From positions 6,758,001 to 6,822,000 of the forward strand of contig NC_064675.1 in assembly GCF_023278565.1 (NCBI RefSeq): 64,000 nt of DNA. Direction: 5' to 3'. Position numbers and translations under genes: made by a program. Below the pieces are notes generated by a model. The model saw nothing but the letters and a program-made list of their open reading frames with translations, was not told where the DNA came from and did no database searches. Source of the DNA: Colletotrichum lupini. Taxonomy: Eukaryota > Ascomycota > Sordariomycetes > Glomerellales > Glomerellaceae. Numbering within the stretch: the stretch's first letter is position 1; each line of letters opens with the position of its first letter. Shown here piece by piece: positions 11,174 to 23,586 of the stretch.

Positions 11174-12919
11174 ATGACAGTTGATACGAACAAAATTCTG
11201 GCCAATTGGTCGACCTTCTCGGCCACGGTGTTGGAGAGTTTGGCTCAAATTAGTCCAGCACAAATGCTTATTGCAACATTGGTTCTCGTAAGTCGAACGC
11301 TGCTAAGTCATACAACGAGCTGTATGAGCTAATCATGACGACTCACTTCTCCTGTTATAGATTCCCGTCTACTTCGTCGTCGGGCTCTTGTACAATGCGT
11401 ACTTTCATCCTCTAGTCAAATTCCCTGGTCCGCTCTATGCCCGCTGTTCGGACATTCCATACATGGCAGTGCATACAAAGGGGGAAATGCTTCCATGGCT
11501 CAGCTCTCTTCACGCCAAGTACGGTGATGTTGTACGAATTGGGGCCTCCAGACTTAGCATCATCAACGGCCAGGCTTGGAAGGACATCTACGCCCACAAG
11601 ACGGGAGGCAAGAAAAACTTCCCCAAAGATCCGCGTGTGTACGGAACCGACCCCAACGGCCACCGCAATCTGATCACGACATTGCCAGACTCCGACCACA
11701 GCCGCCTCCGAAGAGTCTTCTCGCCAGCGTTTTCGGAAAGAAGCCTCAAGGCTCAGGCACCACTGATTTTGTCGTACGTAGATCAGCTCATGGGAAACAT
11801 CCGCCGTGGCATCCAGACAGACTCAGACGCCAAGTTCGACATGGTGAAGTTATAAAACCTGACGACATTCGACATCATGGCTGAGCTGGCGTTTGGAGAA
11901 TCGCTTGGCCTTCTCGCCGACTCAGAATACTCAGAATGGGTCGCCAACATTTTCGACAATCTCAAGAACGGCGCCTTCGCCCAAGTTGGTCGGGAGTGGT
12001 CATGGCTGGGCAACATTGTGAAGTTGATCACACCACCGAGACTCAAGCAGGCTGCCGACATGCACTTCAGGCATTCCATTGAACGAGTCGATCGCAGGCT
12101 TGAAAGGGACACCGATAAGGCCGATATCTGGAAATTGGTCCTCAGCCAGCCCGAGGGAAAACAGATTGACAAGTTTGACATGTATAACAACGCGTCTGTC
12201 TTCATGGTCGCTGGATCCGAGACCACGGCAACCATTCTCAGTGGCGTCACATACTTGCTCCTCCGGAACCCCGACAAGCTGGCTCGTCTTGTGAGCGAAA
12301 TACGCGGAGTAGACTCTGAAGAAGATTTGGACATTCAGAGACTTTCTGCGTTGCCATACATGACGGCCGTTCTCAATGAGGCACTGCGTTGGTACCCCCC
12401 AGTTCCTGTTGGAGTCTGGAGGGAAGTCCCCGAGGGTGGTAGCGCTGTTGCAGGACATTGGATCCCGGAAAAGGCATGAAATCTTGTGAACTGCCTCTCA
12501 TAATGGATAAAGGTTGCTAATTGTTATTTCAGACTCGCGTCTCCGTCCCGCAGTTCCCTGCGAACCATTCGCCGCGCAACTTCAAGGATCCTGAAGCATT
12601 CATCCCTGAGCGGTGGATTCCCGGGCCAGAGTATGAGCCAAACACGAAAGAGGTTGTCCAGCCATTCTCTATCGGCCCTCGGAACTGCATTGGAATCAAG
12701 TAAGTCTTCTTCCTTCTCTAAGTTGCAGCAGCTTCGGCCGGCTGACCATAATTTTCCGGTCTTAGTCTTGCTTGGCACGAAATGAGACTCATCCTGGCCA
12801 AAACGCTTTGGAACTTTGACCTCAGCCTTTGCCAAGAGAGTGAGAATTGGTCGGATCAAAAGTCTTACATTCTATGGGAAAAACACCCGCTCATGGTGAC
12901 CATCAAGTCCGTGCGATGA
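11174..12919 (+). pseudogene. Cytochrome P450 with an in-frame stop codon
   Basis: Exons 11174-11287, 11361-12473, 12533-12699, 12766-12919, about 515 codons. An N-terminal membrane anchor is followed by FHPLVKFPGPLYA, I-helix AGSETTA, K-helix NEALR, PERW and the haem loop FSIGPRNCIGIN with the cysteine ligand, all in order, as in microsomal P450 monooxygenases. At 11853-11855 a TAA replaces what should be an aromatic codon (KL-stop-NLTTFDIMAELAFGE), about codon 203, with the same frame open on both sides and no intron signals nearby. The third intron (12474-12532) starts GC instead of GT but has a good branch site (TGCTAAT) and CAG acceptor, so it is either a GC-AG intron or a second lesion. 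Truncation at the stop would remove I-helix and haem ligand. A sequencing error is the main alternative. Confidence 0.8.
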
Positions 12920-13328
12920 AGTAATCTCCAAAGGGGGTCCGAGAGCTGGAATTACTCCAATGTGGAAACCCCCGTCACGAGTGTAAAACATGCAGAGATA
13001 GATTTTAGAGATTGTGCACACTGTTATAATAATGTTATAGACTTGTGATACAGTTAAGCCGCCGTTTCATGGCTTGCGTTCACCTGACCTGTGCACCAAG
13101 TAATCACTGAGGTAGTTGGAGTTGCCAGCCATACGACGTGATGCTAGTACATGTTGGAAACGGATCATGGGGGCGGAGCAACTCGACTACGTCATTCTCT
13201 TCCTCTTCAGGACACCAATCCAACATCAACTGGAACCGTCGTGCGCCGAGTAAACCCCCATCAAGAACGCATCTTGAACACCTCAACCTCGAACCTCCAC
13301 CACGAAACCCGAAGCCATCGGCATTCTT
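12920..13328. other. Intergenic region
   Basis: About 410 bp separating two genes on the same strand. Nothing specific is recognised beyond presumed 3' UTR and promoter. Confidence 0.35.
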
Positions 13329-14348
13329 ATGGCTATTCAAGATAAACCACAAGCATCAACGGCGCCGGCTACGATCAAAGTCGGCGACCGAGCTGGCTGG
13401 TTGGAAGCGTTGAGGTCTCAACGGCCCGTCCTCGTACACCTCAATGCCGATACCACATGGCTCATTCAACTGCCTTATCCTCCATCGTCGGTCCCGCCTG
13501 CTGGTCGAAAGCATTTTAATGTTCTCATCGACCCGTGGCTGCAAGGTCCGCAGTCCGACGTCGCGTCATGGTTCTCCACACAGTGGCATGTCGTCGAACC
13601 TAGCCTGAAAACTATGGACCAACTCAATTCAATTCTTGCAGGCTTTGAAGACGGCTCCGAAACCCCAAAGGTCACTGACAGATCATATATCGACGTCGTG
13701 GCTATTTCGCATGAGTTCACCGATCACTGTCACCAAGCGACTCTAGAAGAACTTCCAAAATCAACGCCAGTGTTTGCTACTGATAAAGCTGCTGACCTCA
13801 TCCGCTCATGGAGTCACTTTTCTTCCGTCACCACTACCCCTGGATTCTCCTCCGAAACAAAAGATTGGAAGTCTGATCTTAGCATTTCCGGCCTCCCGCC
13901 ATGGGTCGGAATTGGGCGCGTCATCACGGAAGGAAACGCCCTGTATTATCATTCGGCCATTATGATTGCCTTTGACTCGGAAACACCGGAGACAATATTA
14001 TACTCTCCTCACGGTATACAAGCAACAGATCTAGAATGCATTCGCAAGTCCGGCTTCTCAACACTCGCTTTACTTCATGGCCTTCACGACGTCCGCATCT
14101 GGATGACGAAACAGTTAAACTTGGGAGCTCTGAATGGTATCCAAGCTGTGGCTGAGACTGGAGCTCGGTATTGGGTTGCGACACACGATGAGGCAAAGGA
14201 GGGCGGTGGGCTCATCGCACCACTGCTTATGCGTACGCAATATACTCTTAAACAGGCTGTCGAGGCTGAAGAGGCAAGGATGAATGGCAAAGTTCCAGAA
14301 TACGATTTCGTTGAGCTTGGCTCAGGGGATGGACTGGTTTTGCAGTGA
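13329..14348 (+). CDS. Metallo-beta-lactamase-fold protein
   Basis: Intronless frame of 339 aa. It resembles fungal proteins of the beta-lactamase superfamily (UlaG-like): an early strand with an acidic turn (NVLIDPWLQG, residues about 64-73), a metal-binding-like SHEFTDHCH at about 127-135 (His128, Asp132, His133 of the HxHxDH motif, with Phe where the second His usually lies), and a later ILYSPHGI segment. The altered metal motif leaves hydrolase activity uncertain. No signal peptide is seen, so it is probably cytosolic. It follows the regulator and P450 on the same strand and could act in the same small pathway. Confidence 0.75.
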   Translation: MAIQDKPQASTAPATIKVGDRAGWLEALRSQRPVLVHLNADTTWLIQLPYPPSSVPPAGRKHFNVLIDPWLQGPQSDVASWFSTQWHVVEPSLKTMDQLNSILAGFEDGSETPKVTDRSYIDVVAISHEFTDHCHQATLEELPKSTPVFATDKAADLIRSWSHFSSVTTTPGFSSETKDWKSDLSISGLPPWVGIGRVITEGNALYYHSAIMIAFDSETPETILYSPHGIQATDLECIRKSGFSTLALLHGLHDVRIWMTKQLNLGALNGIQAVAETGARYWVATHDEAKEGGGLIAPLLMRTQYTLKQAVEAEEARMNGKVPEYDFVELGSGDGLVLQ

Positions 14349-14822
14349 TGAGCTTAGATTGGAAGTCTTATCATCATCATATGAAGTAATTGCGCTCTCT
14401 CGGGAAGCGGCACAATGCGACCACATATGGGAGACCAGCATAAGTTACATGTGACGGTGAAGTATCTTGGTATGCCCATGTCTCATGCCAGAGACAGTGA
14501 ACTTTTTCTCACTGCACTGTGCTTATGTCAAGTAGCACCGCAGCAAGATCTCAAGACAGGCATTTGTAAGTTACTAGAATAATCGGCCTCTTTGAATGTG
14601 TGACATTACCTGTGTGACATTATCTTCTCAGGATGGGTTGTTGAGAGACCTCCCGCGTGTCGGCAGACGAGCAACCTCGTCCAGACTTCCCGGGTTGAAA
14701 GGTGAGAGCGAGACCGACCCCATGAAAAGCAGATGACTGGCAGACAGGAGTCTCTTCCCGGTCATCGTAATGCTCGATATGGAAGACTGTCCTCCTAGAA
14801 ACAAAGGATTGGCGAAGAGGGC
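14349..14822. other. Intergenic region
   Basis: About 470 bp without a convincing frame. It might hold the lost 5' part of the following degenerate gene; no earlier exon could be assigned. Confidence 0.3.
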
Positions 14823-15541
14823 ATGCGGGAGTACATTCTACGCTATTTCGACGATGGTGCGTGGTTGAGTTCTAAGTGGATGGGCGACATAATGGATATG
14901 ATGCCAGCCAACGTCTTTGGGAAATTCGTAAGTTTCCCTTATTCTTGCAAAACCCAAGACATCAAGTTACTAACGCATTTGTCAGAGAGAGTTTGCACTC
15001 ATCCGCTCTATGAAGACAGCAAACAAGAGAGAGTAAAAGTTCCTCGTCACGTCCGCCGATCAAAAAGTTGTCCCGACTGTGAGTACATGTATCTGCCTGT
15101 TTTTGATCTTGCCAGACTGAGTTGGAATATTGATTGTGCTTCTCTTGCCAGAGGAATGGTGTCACTTACATGAACCAGGAAGCTTTCGAAAGCAAAGCGG
15201 CGCGCATGTGGTATGATAATGTGAGTTTGCGAAGCCGCTACCATCTTCGTCTTTTCACACCGAATGGGATGCTGACCAGTCGTCAGAACTGCATCGGACT
15301 TGGCTACGCCGAGATTGGTGTTGATAGCAAACTTAAGCATTACACCATCAGCGATAGTGAAGCCGAAGACATGAAGCACTGGATCCGTGACTCCCGCGCC
15401 GCACTGATCAATGACTAGGAGTGCTACAAGTTGAAGGATGGAGATGGCAAGTTGGACGATGCCGTCTTCCCGCCGCCCTTCGATGCAGCGGCAATGATTG
15501 AATACCCTGTCTACTTCTGGAACATGTGGTCCAAGACGTAA
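14823..15541 (+). pseudogene. Degenerate gene of unknown family
   Basis: Pieces of coding sequence separated by plausible introns with GT donors near 14929, 15078 and 15222: REYILRYFDDGAWLSSKWMG, then REFALIRSMKTANKRE, then RNGVTYMNQEAFESKAARMW, then NCIGLGYAEIGVDSKL. In the last exon a TAG at 15416-15418 interrupts a frame that stays open for 40 more codons to TAA at 15539-15541 and continues in good composition (ECYKLKDGDGKL...FPPPF); TGG to TAG is a likely cause. A second possible stop, TAA at 15034-15036, depends on the chosen intron phase. I do not recognise the family. It may be the 3' part of a longer lost gene. Confidence 0.5.
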
Positions 15542-16031
15542 CTACCCACACGTAGCTTGTCTGCAGGGCCTGCGATGGGCTTGGGCGAGGCTTTCATAGC
15601 TCCGTGGCTGAGCATACAGCGACTGGTGGTCTTACCATATAACGCCGCGTCTTTCCAATTGTACCTATTGTTTGTAATCAAAACTTCAGTAATATCTCAA
15701 TGTAAATAAATCACCATCCCGAACTCTTCCTGGTATGCGCCAGACATTACACGCGTCTGTGAAGCAGTGCTCTATAGACAGCATTTGACGCGGATCCTTC
15801 ACGTTTTCCTCGAGGTACTTGGAACAGACGTTTAAAGATTTTGTCCCACAATATGTATTGAACCAGTCGTAGAGATATAGAAATTGTTTGACTAAATTAA
15901 GCGTATCCAAAGTAAATATTCGGTAATGACTGTGCTGATCTACCAATTATAATAAACCCCGATTAGATATCAAACGCTGTCAGACGATTTTCAAGCATCT
16001 GAAGACGTTGCCGGACCACCTTGATCCGGGT
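15542..16031. other. Intergenic region between convergent genes
   Basis: About 490 bp, moderately AT-rich, between the 3' ends of two genes facing each other. No frame is supported. Confidence 0.35.
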
Positions 16032-16682
16032 CTAAAGCGACACGAGAGAAGTAAGAGCACCAAGCATGTTGATGATCTGTCCAGAGTACGCAGTGACACA
16101 AGCCTGAATAGATCCACCAGGGGGGATGATGATAGATCCCGAACCGACCTCAGAGTCACCGCTGCGGGAGACACCGATCCGCTTGCCACCAAGCTGGTAG
16201 TACACCTCCCTGGGGTTGATGCGGTTGATTCCACCATCATCCATGACGTCGACTTCGAATGTAGCCTTGAGGTTACGCTTGCCATTGTTGTTCCATCCGG
16301 CGCTGCAAGTGGTGACTTGGCCCGGGTTGGAGAAGGTGTTGGCGACCCAGGTGTGGATGTTGGGCTTGTCGACGCAGGTGACGTCCCAAGCGCCCTGGCC
16401 AATCTCGTTGTAGCCGTGGAACTCGACGCACCACTGGTTCTTGCCACAAGCGCCGGGGAGGCGGTAGAGGATGTCGGCGTGGGAGTTCTCGGCCATGCAG
16501 GATACCTGAATCTTGTTAGCGTGCATCCTCCAGGGCGGGATGAGGTACGCTCACTTTGAAGGCGTTCACGTCGGTGCCAGTGCGGTCACAGGTGGCTTCA
16601 CGGTAAAGCCACTGGTTAAATGTTAGCACGAGCCTTACTTAGGTACGTACGAGATGACAAGCTCATACCTTTCCGCCGCTGC
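16032..16682 (-). pseudogene. Secreted cysteine-containing protein, 3' part (exons 2-3) cut off by a LINE
   Basis: On the - strand, exon 2 is 16611-16555 and exon 3 is 16505-16032, with an intron between them. Intron 1 (16668-16612) starts at the LINE-proximal target duplication and keeps its GTATGA donor. The protein part reads WLYREATCDRTGTDVNAFK then VSCMAENSHADILYRLPGAC, with about seven Cys, ending MLGALTSLVSL. Exon 1 lies 6.5 kb away at 23450-23184, and the frames match across the insertion (265 aa in the pre-insertion gene, by exon lengths). The secreted family is unnamed to me. A separate transcript of this part would need a promoter supplied by the LINE or by chance. Confidence 0.75.
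16669..16682. repeat. LINE target-site duplication, left copy
   Basis: CTTTCCGCCGCTGC (14 bp), identical to 23184-23197. It brackets the AT-rich 6.5 kb insert; long, variable duplications are typical of target-primed LINE insertion. Read on the - strand its last base is the last base of host exon 1. Confidence 0.9.
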
Positions 16683-19600
16683 TTTGTTTGTTTGTTTGTT
16701 TGTTTGTGCTATTTTATGCCGTAGTGTCCTTAAGTGAGGTAAAAGGCAACTATACTACGTTAAATTATAAAACCGTATACTGTGCTCTATAGAGCCTATA
16801 TAATACCCTCTTATAAAATAATATAATATATAATTTAAAATTAACCCTTTTACCTATATATAGCCCCCCGTAATATCTTATAACCTAGGGTAAATATACT
16901 TAGTAAGGTTTAAGTATTATATTAGTAATATAATAAACTAACTAAGTAGTATTTTATATATTTATAAGAAGACCGTTATTATACTATAGTAAGTATTATT
17001 ACCCGAGGTAAAAAGTCTAGCTCTTTTAATAAGTAGAGGGAGAATAATATAATATAAAATATAAAATAATAAAATGGGGGGGGAAGTATATAATATATAT
17101 TATAATATAAAGTAATATATTATATTATATAATAAAGTCAAGTATTAATATAATATAGATAAAGAGTAATATTACTATTAGTACTATTATAAATAGATAT
17201 AAGTTTCGTAAGGTTAACGGGGTATATAGCTTATTACGTATCTTAATTAAACGAGCCGTATTAATATACTCGCCCTATAAAATTAATATCCGCTAAGGGA
17301 GCTAACGGCTATATTAATAAACTTATTATAATAGGGGGGTTTAGCTTAAAAAGGTTTATTTTAAATAATTAATTAGGATATAAACTATATAGCACGTCTT
17401 ATTACGTTAGTTTATTAATATAAAGGTTAAGGGGGGCACCCCGATACCTCTATTATAGCTATACTATCTAATAATAAATATAAGTCTAGTATTATTATAG
17501 CTAATTCTGCGCGCGCTAACCCGATTTTAATAAATATTAGTTTATTTTAAATAAATATTAATAAAGAACTAAGAGCTCTATAATAATATAATATAAATAA
17601 ACTAGTCTTTACTAAGTTAATACTAAATAAAGTTAGCTTAGGTAAACTATAGCGTATTCTTATATAAAACTAAATAGTAATAATAAATATAATTAAGTAC
17701 CTTTTCCTTTTTATATAAATAGTAGAGGTTAATATTTTTATAGTTATATAAATAGTAATATATAATATAGTCCTTATAGCCGGACTTAGCTAAAAAAAGC
17801 TAATAAAACTAGCGTTATATAAATAACTTTAGCTCGGGGCTCGTTACGTTATTAATAAGTAAAATAAGGGCCCTATAAAAGTCTAGTTAATAATCCTCTT
17901 ATTAGCCCCGGAGTATAATTAGCTATCTCTCTTAAATATAATACTTAATATAAGTAGTAATTAGGGGGCGTATAAGTAGGTTAAAGGGACTTATAATAAT
18001 ACTTTTTTTAACTAATTAGTTTACTATTTCGTTCTCTATAATACCCTTATAACTAAGTATTTAATAAAAAGTAACGGGGACCTTAGCGTTTTTAATAAGC
18101 TCCCTAAACTCGAGAATAGCTTATTAAAAAAATAAGGGGGGGGTACTATTTAAGTACTTAATAATAGCCTAGTTATTTAAGTAAACTATAATAGCTATAA
18201 TAAACTTATTCCTAAGCCTTAATACTATATAAAGACCTATAATAGCCCTTTTTATTTTAATATTAAAAACCTTAGCCTAGGGGAGGTAGTAGTACCTAAG
18301 ATAAATTAATTATAATCCTTAATAAATAGTATATTTAAAGCCCATAGCCTCTAGAGTTATTTATAACCTATTTATATAAGCTATAATATATATAATAAAA
18401 AAAGATTTATACTATTTATAATAGCTTTATATCTTTTCCGTTTTAATTACTTCTTAAGTATTACTAAAGTTATTTATAATTAAAAAGTTATAGAGTAATA
18501 AGGCTAGTTATAGGGGACGTTTAACTTAATTAACTACTTAAATAAGCGTAGTTAAGTAAAAGGGGTTTTTATAGTTATGTAATAGCTTATAATTATAAAT
18601 CTTCTAAGCTAAAGGATAAGAGTAATTTAGTATAAAAAGCCTAATAGCATAGCGGTCTCTAAGGGAGTTTAAGAAAAGCTTTATTAATAATATACTCGCT
18701 TCGTATAATAATACTATAATTAATATAATCCGCTATACTAAGAGGGAGCTCTTTAAAATAATATTAATAAGGGTTTAAAAAGTCTTAATAACTAACTTTA
18801 GCCCGTATTAAACTTCTAGTTAAGTACGTATCTTAGAATTAACCCTAATTTTAAAAATAGGTCGGGTTAAGCTAAGGTACTATAGCTTAGCGCTATATAA
18901 GGCCTTAGGAATAATAATAATATAAATCGCTTTATATATAATAACTAAGGGCGTACTATTAAAAACTTTATTAAGGCCTTTAATATAACTAATTATAAAC
19001 CTAGCCTTATTTTAATAATTAGTAATATAGTTATAAAAAAGTAGCTTTTTATTAAAAGTAATACTTAGCTACTTTATAATACCCTTTTTATAAGGTCTAA
19101 TCTCCTTATTATTATAGTAAATAGGGGGGGGGGGGGTAATATCTCTAGCCCTTAGTAAGGTCTATTTTATAAAATAAAGGACTTTAGTCTTTTTAGGATT
19201 AAACTAAATAGTATTATCCCTACCCTAAGTAATAATATTATCTAAAATCTATTATACTTAAGAAGTAGCCTTAATAAGGTCCTTCTTAATACTTAGTATT
19301 ATATAGTTATTAGTATAACTAAATTTAAAAGACTCTAAGCTAATTTAATAAATCTATTTAATATATAATAAGAAGAGGATAAGTAAGATCGGTAATCCCT
19401 ATAATAGATTATAAAAAAGAGGGGATATAGGAGTTTAATATCCTTTATAATAAACCGAGGCTTAGTATAACTAATTAAAGTACTATACTTAGGTAATAAT
19501 ATTCTTAAGCTAACCCTATACCTAGAGCTAATTATATAGCCGGTTATATAATACTAAGTTAAAAGCTCTTTTAATATTTATTATAATAATAATAATAACT

Positions 19601-22600
19601 AGCTTTTTATTAAAAGTAATTTATATATTATAAGCTATTACTTTAGCTATATCTATAGCTAATTATTTAAGTAATACCCCGGCTACTTATAAGTTAAGTA
19701 TACCTCGGGTAATAGTAATATAAAATATCCTCTTAGCTATAAAGCGCTCTAGCCCCTTCCCTAGGGTCGCTAAGAATAAAACTAGGTACTAGCCCTTATA
19801 AGTACGTATATCCTAATTAGGCTTTAGTATTATTACTACTTTAATATCTCGCTAGGCCTTAGGGTAGTATTTAAATACGAAATAGGCTTAATAAAAATAA
19901 TAGACGTAATTATTAATATATAGCTAATAAGCCCGTAATATTAAAACTATAATATTATTTACGCTAGGGGTAGTATTTCTTATACTAAGTACTATATTAT
20001 TTATTTCGTATTAATAAATAATAAAATCCTAAAGTAATAATTATTAAGGGCGTATTATAAAGTTAAAATATACGTTATTTTTTATAGTTATACGCTCTAA
20101 GAGCTTTTTTTAGAGGAGTATTACTTTCTTAGTAAGTTTAGTAATTATATTCTTATTATCTTATAAAAAAGGGGATTAGACCTAAAGCTTAGGCTAGTTC
20201 TAACTTATAATTTAGTATATATCTAAATCCTTTTTAATAAAGGAGATTATTTTAGCCTATATAGTAGCCTTAGCCCTTTATATAGTACTATTACGTTACT
20301 AATTAATTATAGTTATAATAAAAGATGAGGGGTCGGCTACGTATATTATTTTAAAATATTTATTAGCTTTAGTATATAATTCGTCTTATTACTTCGTCCC
20401 CTTATTTTTTATATAATATAAAGTAAAAGAGGAAATATAAATATATTAAAATACGTTATTAAAGCTCTCCGCGGCTAGATTAATATTTTATATAATATTA
20501 TATATAGTATATAATACTTAAGTTAGCTCCCTAACCCTCTCTACGAATTATAATATATTTTCTAATTTAATCCTTCGCTTCTTCTTTCTTAGCTAATACG
20601 TATTACCTAAGTTAATAAGAAAGGGGATAGTTATAATAAGGGTATTATAATCTAATTTAGTATATATATAGTTAGTAATTTAAATCCGGGCTAGGGGGAC
20701 GTTAAAAATAGCTAGGTTAAGTATATTACTTATTTTATAAGTAGGGACCCCTATAGGGTTTAGTATAATAAAGTAATAGCTATTTATTTAATTAGTAAAG
20801 TAGTTCCTAAGGGTATATAAGGGGGTCCTTAGTTATTAATTAGTATAATAAGAGTTTAGATCCTCTATAATAAATAGCTTTTATAGGGGGGTTTAATACT
20901 TAAGTATTATTAATATATACTTCTTATTAAGGGTATAATAAACGTTAAGGATATAATACTTTAGGATATATACTCTAAATAAGTTTTAATAAGGGAGCTT
21001 TATAATATTAAATACCGCTAGGTATAAGAGGGTCCGGTAAACGTACATAAAGACCCGGGGTTTATTAATAATTATAACTTAGTTCTAAATTAGTAAGTAT
21101 AGGGCAAAGCTAAGGTAAGATTTAGTAATATTCTATAGTTTACTTATATTATATTATAGCTCTTATAGTAATAAAATATTTATTTATTTAAATTTAATCA
21201 TAATAAGGGCGTAGTCGTACTTATAGCCGTTTTTTTATATATTAGCTTATAGTATTTTAATTTTAATATATATTAAATATGTTAGTTATAAGTAGTTATA
21301 AAGCGCCTATACGAGGCGCTTTTATATTTACTCTTACTCTTCTTTTTTAAAATAAGCTCCTCGTATTCTAAACTATTTTTAAAAAGGAGTTTAGAGCCCT
21401 ATTTTTTAAAAAGAGGGTAGTCGCCGCTTTTTAAAATAGAATTTATAATACTATTTAACTTTATAATAGTTAAATAAGTTTATTTTTATTTACTTAAGTA
21501 GTCTTTAGTATTATACGTAGCTATATTAATAACTATAGACCTCTAAATAATATCCTTAATAAGTCTTTCTATTTTAATATTTATAATCTTATTTTAAAGC
21601 TAAGTACTTAGGGATTTTATAAAGTCTAACTTAGGAATAGGGCTTAGGAAGAGGTCGAGCTTCGTAATTTATATATAAAGTTTTTTACTTACTTTACGTA
21701 AGAGTTTTTTTTATTAAGAGGTCTAATAAATAATAATATTATCTTTTTTTTAAGGGTATATAAAGTAGCTTATATAGTTATTTATATATAGCCCTTAGTA
21801 GTTTATATACTAAGGGACGATTATAATATAATTACTATTATATCCTAGCTTTTTATAATAGTAATAGTATTAAGTTTTAATATAGTCCTTAGAGCTATAT
21901 TAATCTAAGTAGACCTAGTACTACTTAAAAAGGGGTCGGTAGGTAAGTAACTAAGCTATTACTAATTTAAAAATACTAAAAAGCCTTTTTATTAGTTTTA
22001 AAAAAGATATAATATAAGTTATATAGGGGCCGTTTATTAAGTTAGAGGTTTAGTAATAGAGGGGGGTTATCCTTATTATTATTCTAACTTCGTCCCGGAT
22101 ATACGTATTAAAATTAAGGGGTTACTTATTAAGGCCGGGGATCTAAGTCTTAATACTTTTAATAATATAAGTAAACTAAATCTTAGATCCTTTAATAATA
22201 ATTATATTAAAAAGTTTAAATAGCTAAGTGTAATAACTAAGTATAACTTATTATATTCCTAAGGTTTTTAAAATAAGTACGTAACTAATTAAAACCCTAA
22301 TTACTAAGTTAATATCTTCGCCCTTAAGTAAGTAATTTTTTATAACTTTTTTATAAATAAACTATACTTTTACTTAGTAGCGGGGATTCTTAGGGTCGAG
22401 GTAGATAAAAATATAAGTATTAGGGGAGGGAAGTACGTTTTTAACTCCTTTTTATAAATCGCTCGTTATATTTAAAACTTAAACTATAAGCCCTTAGGGT
22501 TAATAATTAATAAGATATTAAGTATAATAACTAGAGCTCTAAAAAAGTGTTTTAATAAAAAAGAGGCTTATTATAATTTTATAATCTAACTTATATTAAC

Positions 22601-23183
22601 AAGTTTTAGTAAGTAATAGCTAAGGTTTTTTAAAAAAAGTCACGAGCTTAGTAATATAATAACTTATAATAATAATATATTTAAAGTTTTTTAATAACTA
22701 AAAGGACTTTTAAATAGCTACGAGGGTAACATCCTTTATAAAATAAAAGCTAAAAAAATAGGTCCTAATTTTATTAATAATTATAATCCTATTAAAACGC
22801 GTTTTATAATTAAGGGGGGGTTAAGTTATTATTATTAATTTAAGCTAAGTTATAATAGTAAACACGTCTAGCCTAGGTCTTATAATTAAAACCTTTATAA
22901 TTTTAAGGGTTATAAGCGTTACTTTAATAAAGTTTAAAATATAGCGTTTTTTAATTAAAAATTAAAATAGTATAAACTAAATAATTATAATAAAACCTAA
23001 GAGGGTATTAAAAGTATTTAAAGAGGGGAGTAGCTATAGCAGCGTATAATAGCTATTACCTAAGCTAATTATAATTAATATAGGAGAAAGGGGGTTAGAA
23101 TAGGCCTTATTAAGGAGGTTAGTATAGTAGAGTGGCCCGTATTAATAGTGCGTGCTAAGAAAAAGTATATAGGAGGAAGGTTG
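16683..23183 (-). mobile_element. RIP-degraded Tad1-like non-LTR retrotransposon (6,501 bp)
   Basis: A 14-bp target duplication at each end and a simple (TTTG)6 tract at 16683-16706, that is a (CAAA)6 3' tail on the - strand, mark a LINE inserted in - orientation. Conceptual - strand translation around 19406-19366 gives GLPILLILFLLYI, which becomes GSPISPILFLLYI when C-to-T changes are reversed, and around 19322-19300 FSYTNN, matching FGYADD after G-to-A reversal: reverse-transcriptase blocks in the right order. Stops are everywhere and CpA is nearly absent, so the copy is dead. The first about 60 bp inside the tail are less mutated. Its length suggests a nearly full-length copy; Tad1 clade is inferred from fungal occurrence and size. 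Confidence 0.88.
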
Positions 23184-23450
23184 CTTTCCGCCGCTGCGGG
23201 GCAAGGGGCGACGACCTCTACAGACAAAGGCAGACGCGGAGCTTCGTGCTTCAAGCTCTCTCTGAACCACGTTGGCAGGGTTCTCATTCTGAGAGTACAA
23301 CTCAATGTTTCCTAACTCGGAGAGCTCGATATCCTGAGTGGTGGTGGTCCACTCAGCCCGGCGTTCCAAAGAGTCAGAGGGAACGGCTGCGAGGGCCGTC
23401 GGCAGGACAGCGGCCAACAGAGCCGCGGATTGGATGAGTTGGAAATGCAT
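23184..23450 (-). pseudogene. Secreted cysteine-containing protein, 5' part (exon 1)
   Basis: The start at 23450 encodes a clear signal peptide (MHFQLIQSAALLAAVLPTAL, cleavage likely after ALAA) and 89 codons ending RPLPRSGGK at 23184. The exon ends exactly at the LINE junction; the normal donor GTATGA is now only at the other end of the LINE. Translation from here reads into the LINE and stops at 23142 after 14 foreign residues. It contains a predicted basic site LERR that could be a Kex2-type propeptide cleavage. The gene was probably a secreted protein of unknown role. Confidence 0.75.
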
Positions 23451-23580
23451 CTTGATAAATGGAATAAATGACAGTCGTTGTAAAGAGTGATGATGAGTGA
23501 GTGTGGTTGAGAATGAGTGGATGAGAAGGCTGGTGAGTTGTCTGGCAGGAGAGTTGATTCCTCATGGCTTTCCGAGATGC

Positions 23581-23586
23581 TTTATA
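23581..23586 (-). promoter_or_regulatory. Possible TATA box of the disrupted secreted-protein gene
   Basis: TATAAA on the - strand about 131 bp upstream of the ATG at 23450, a normal distance for a fungal core promoter. This is the only evidence. Confidence 0.35.
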
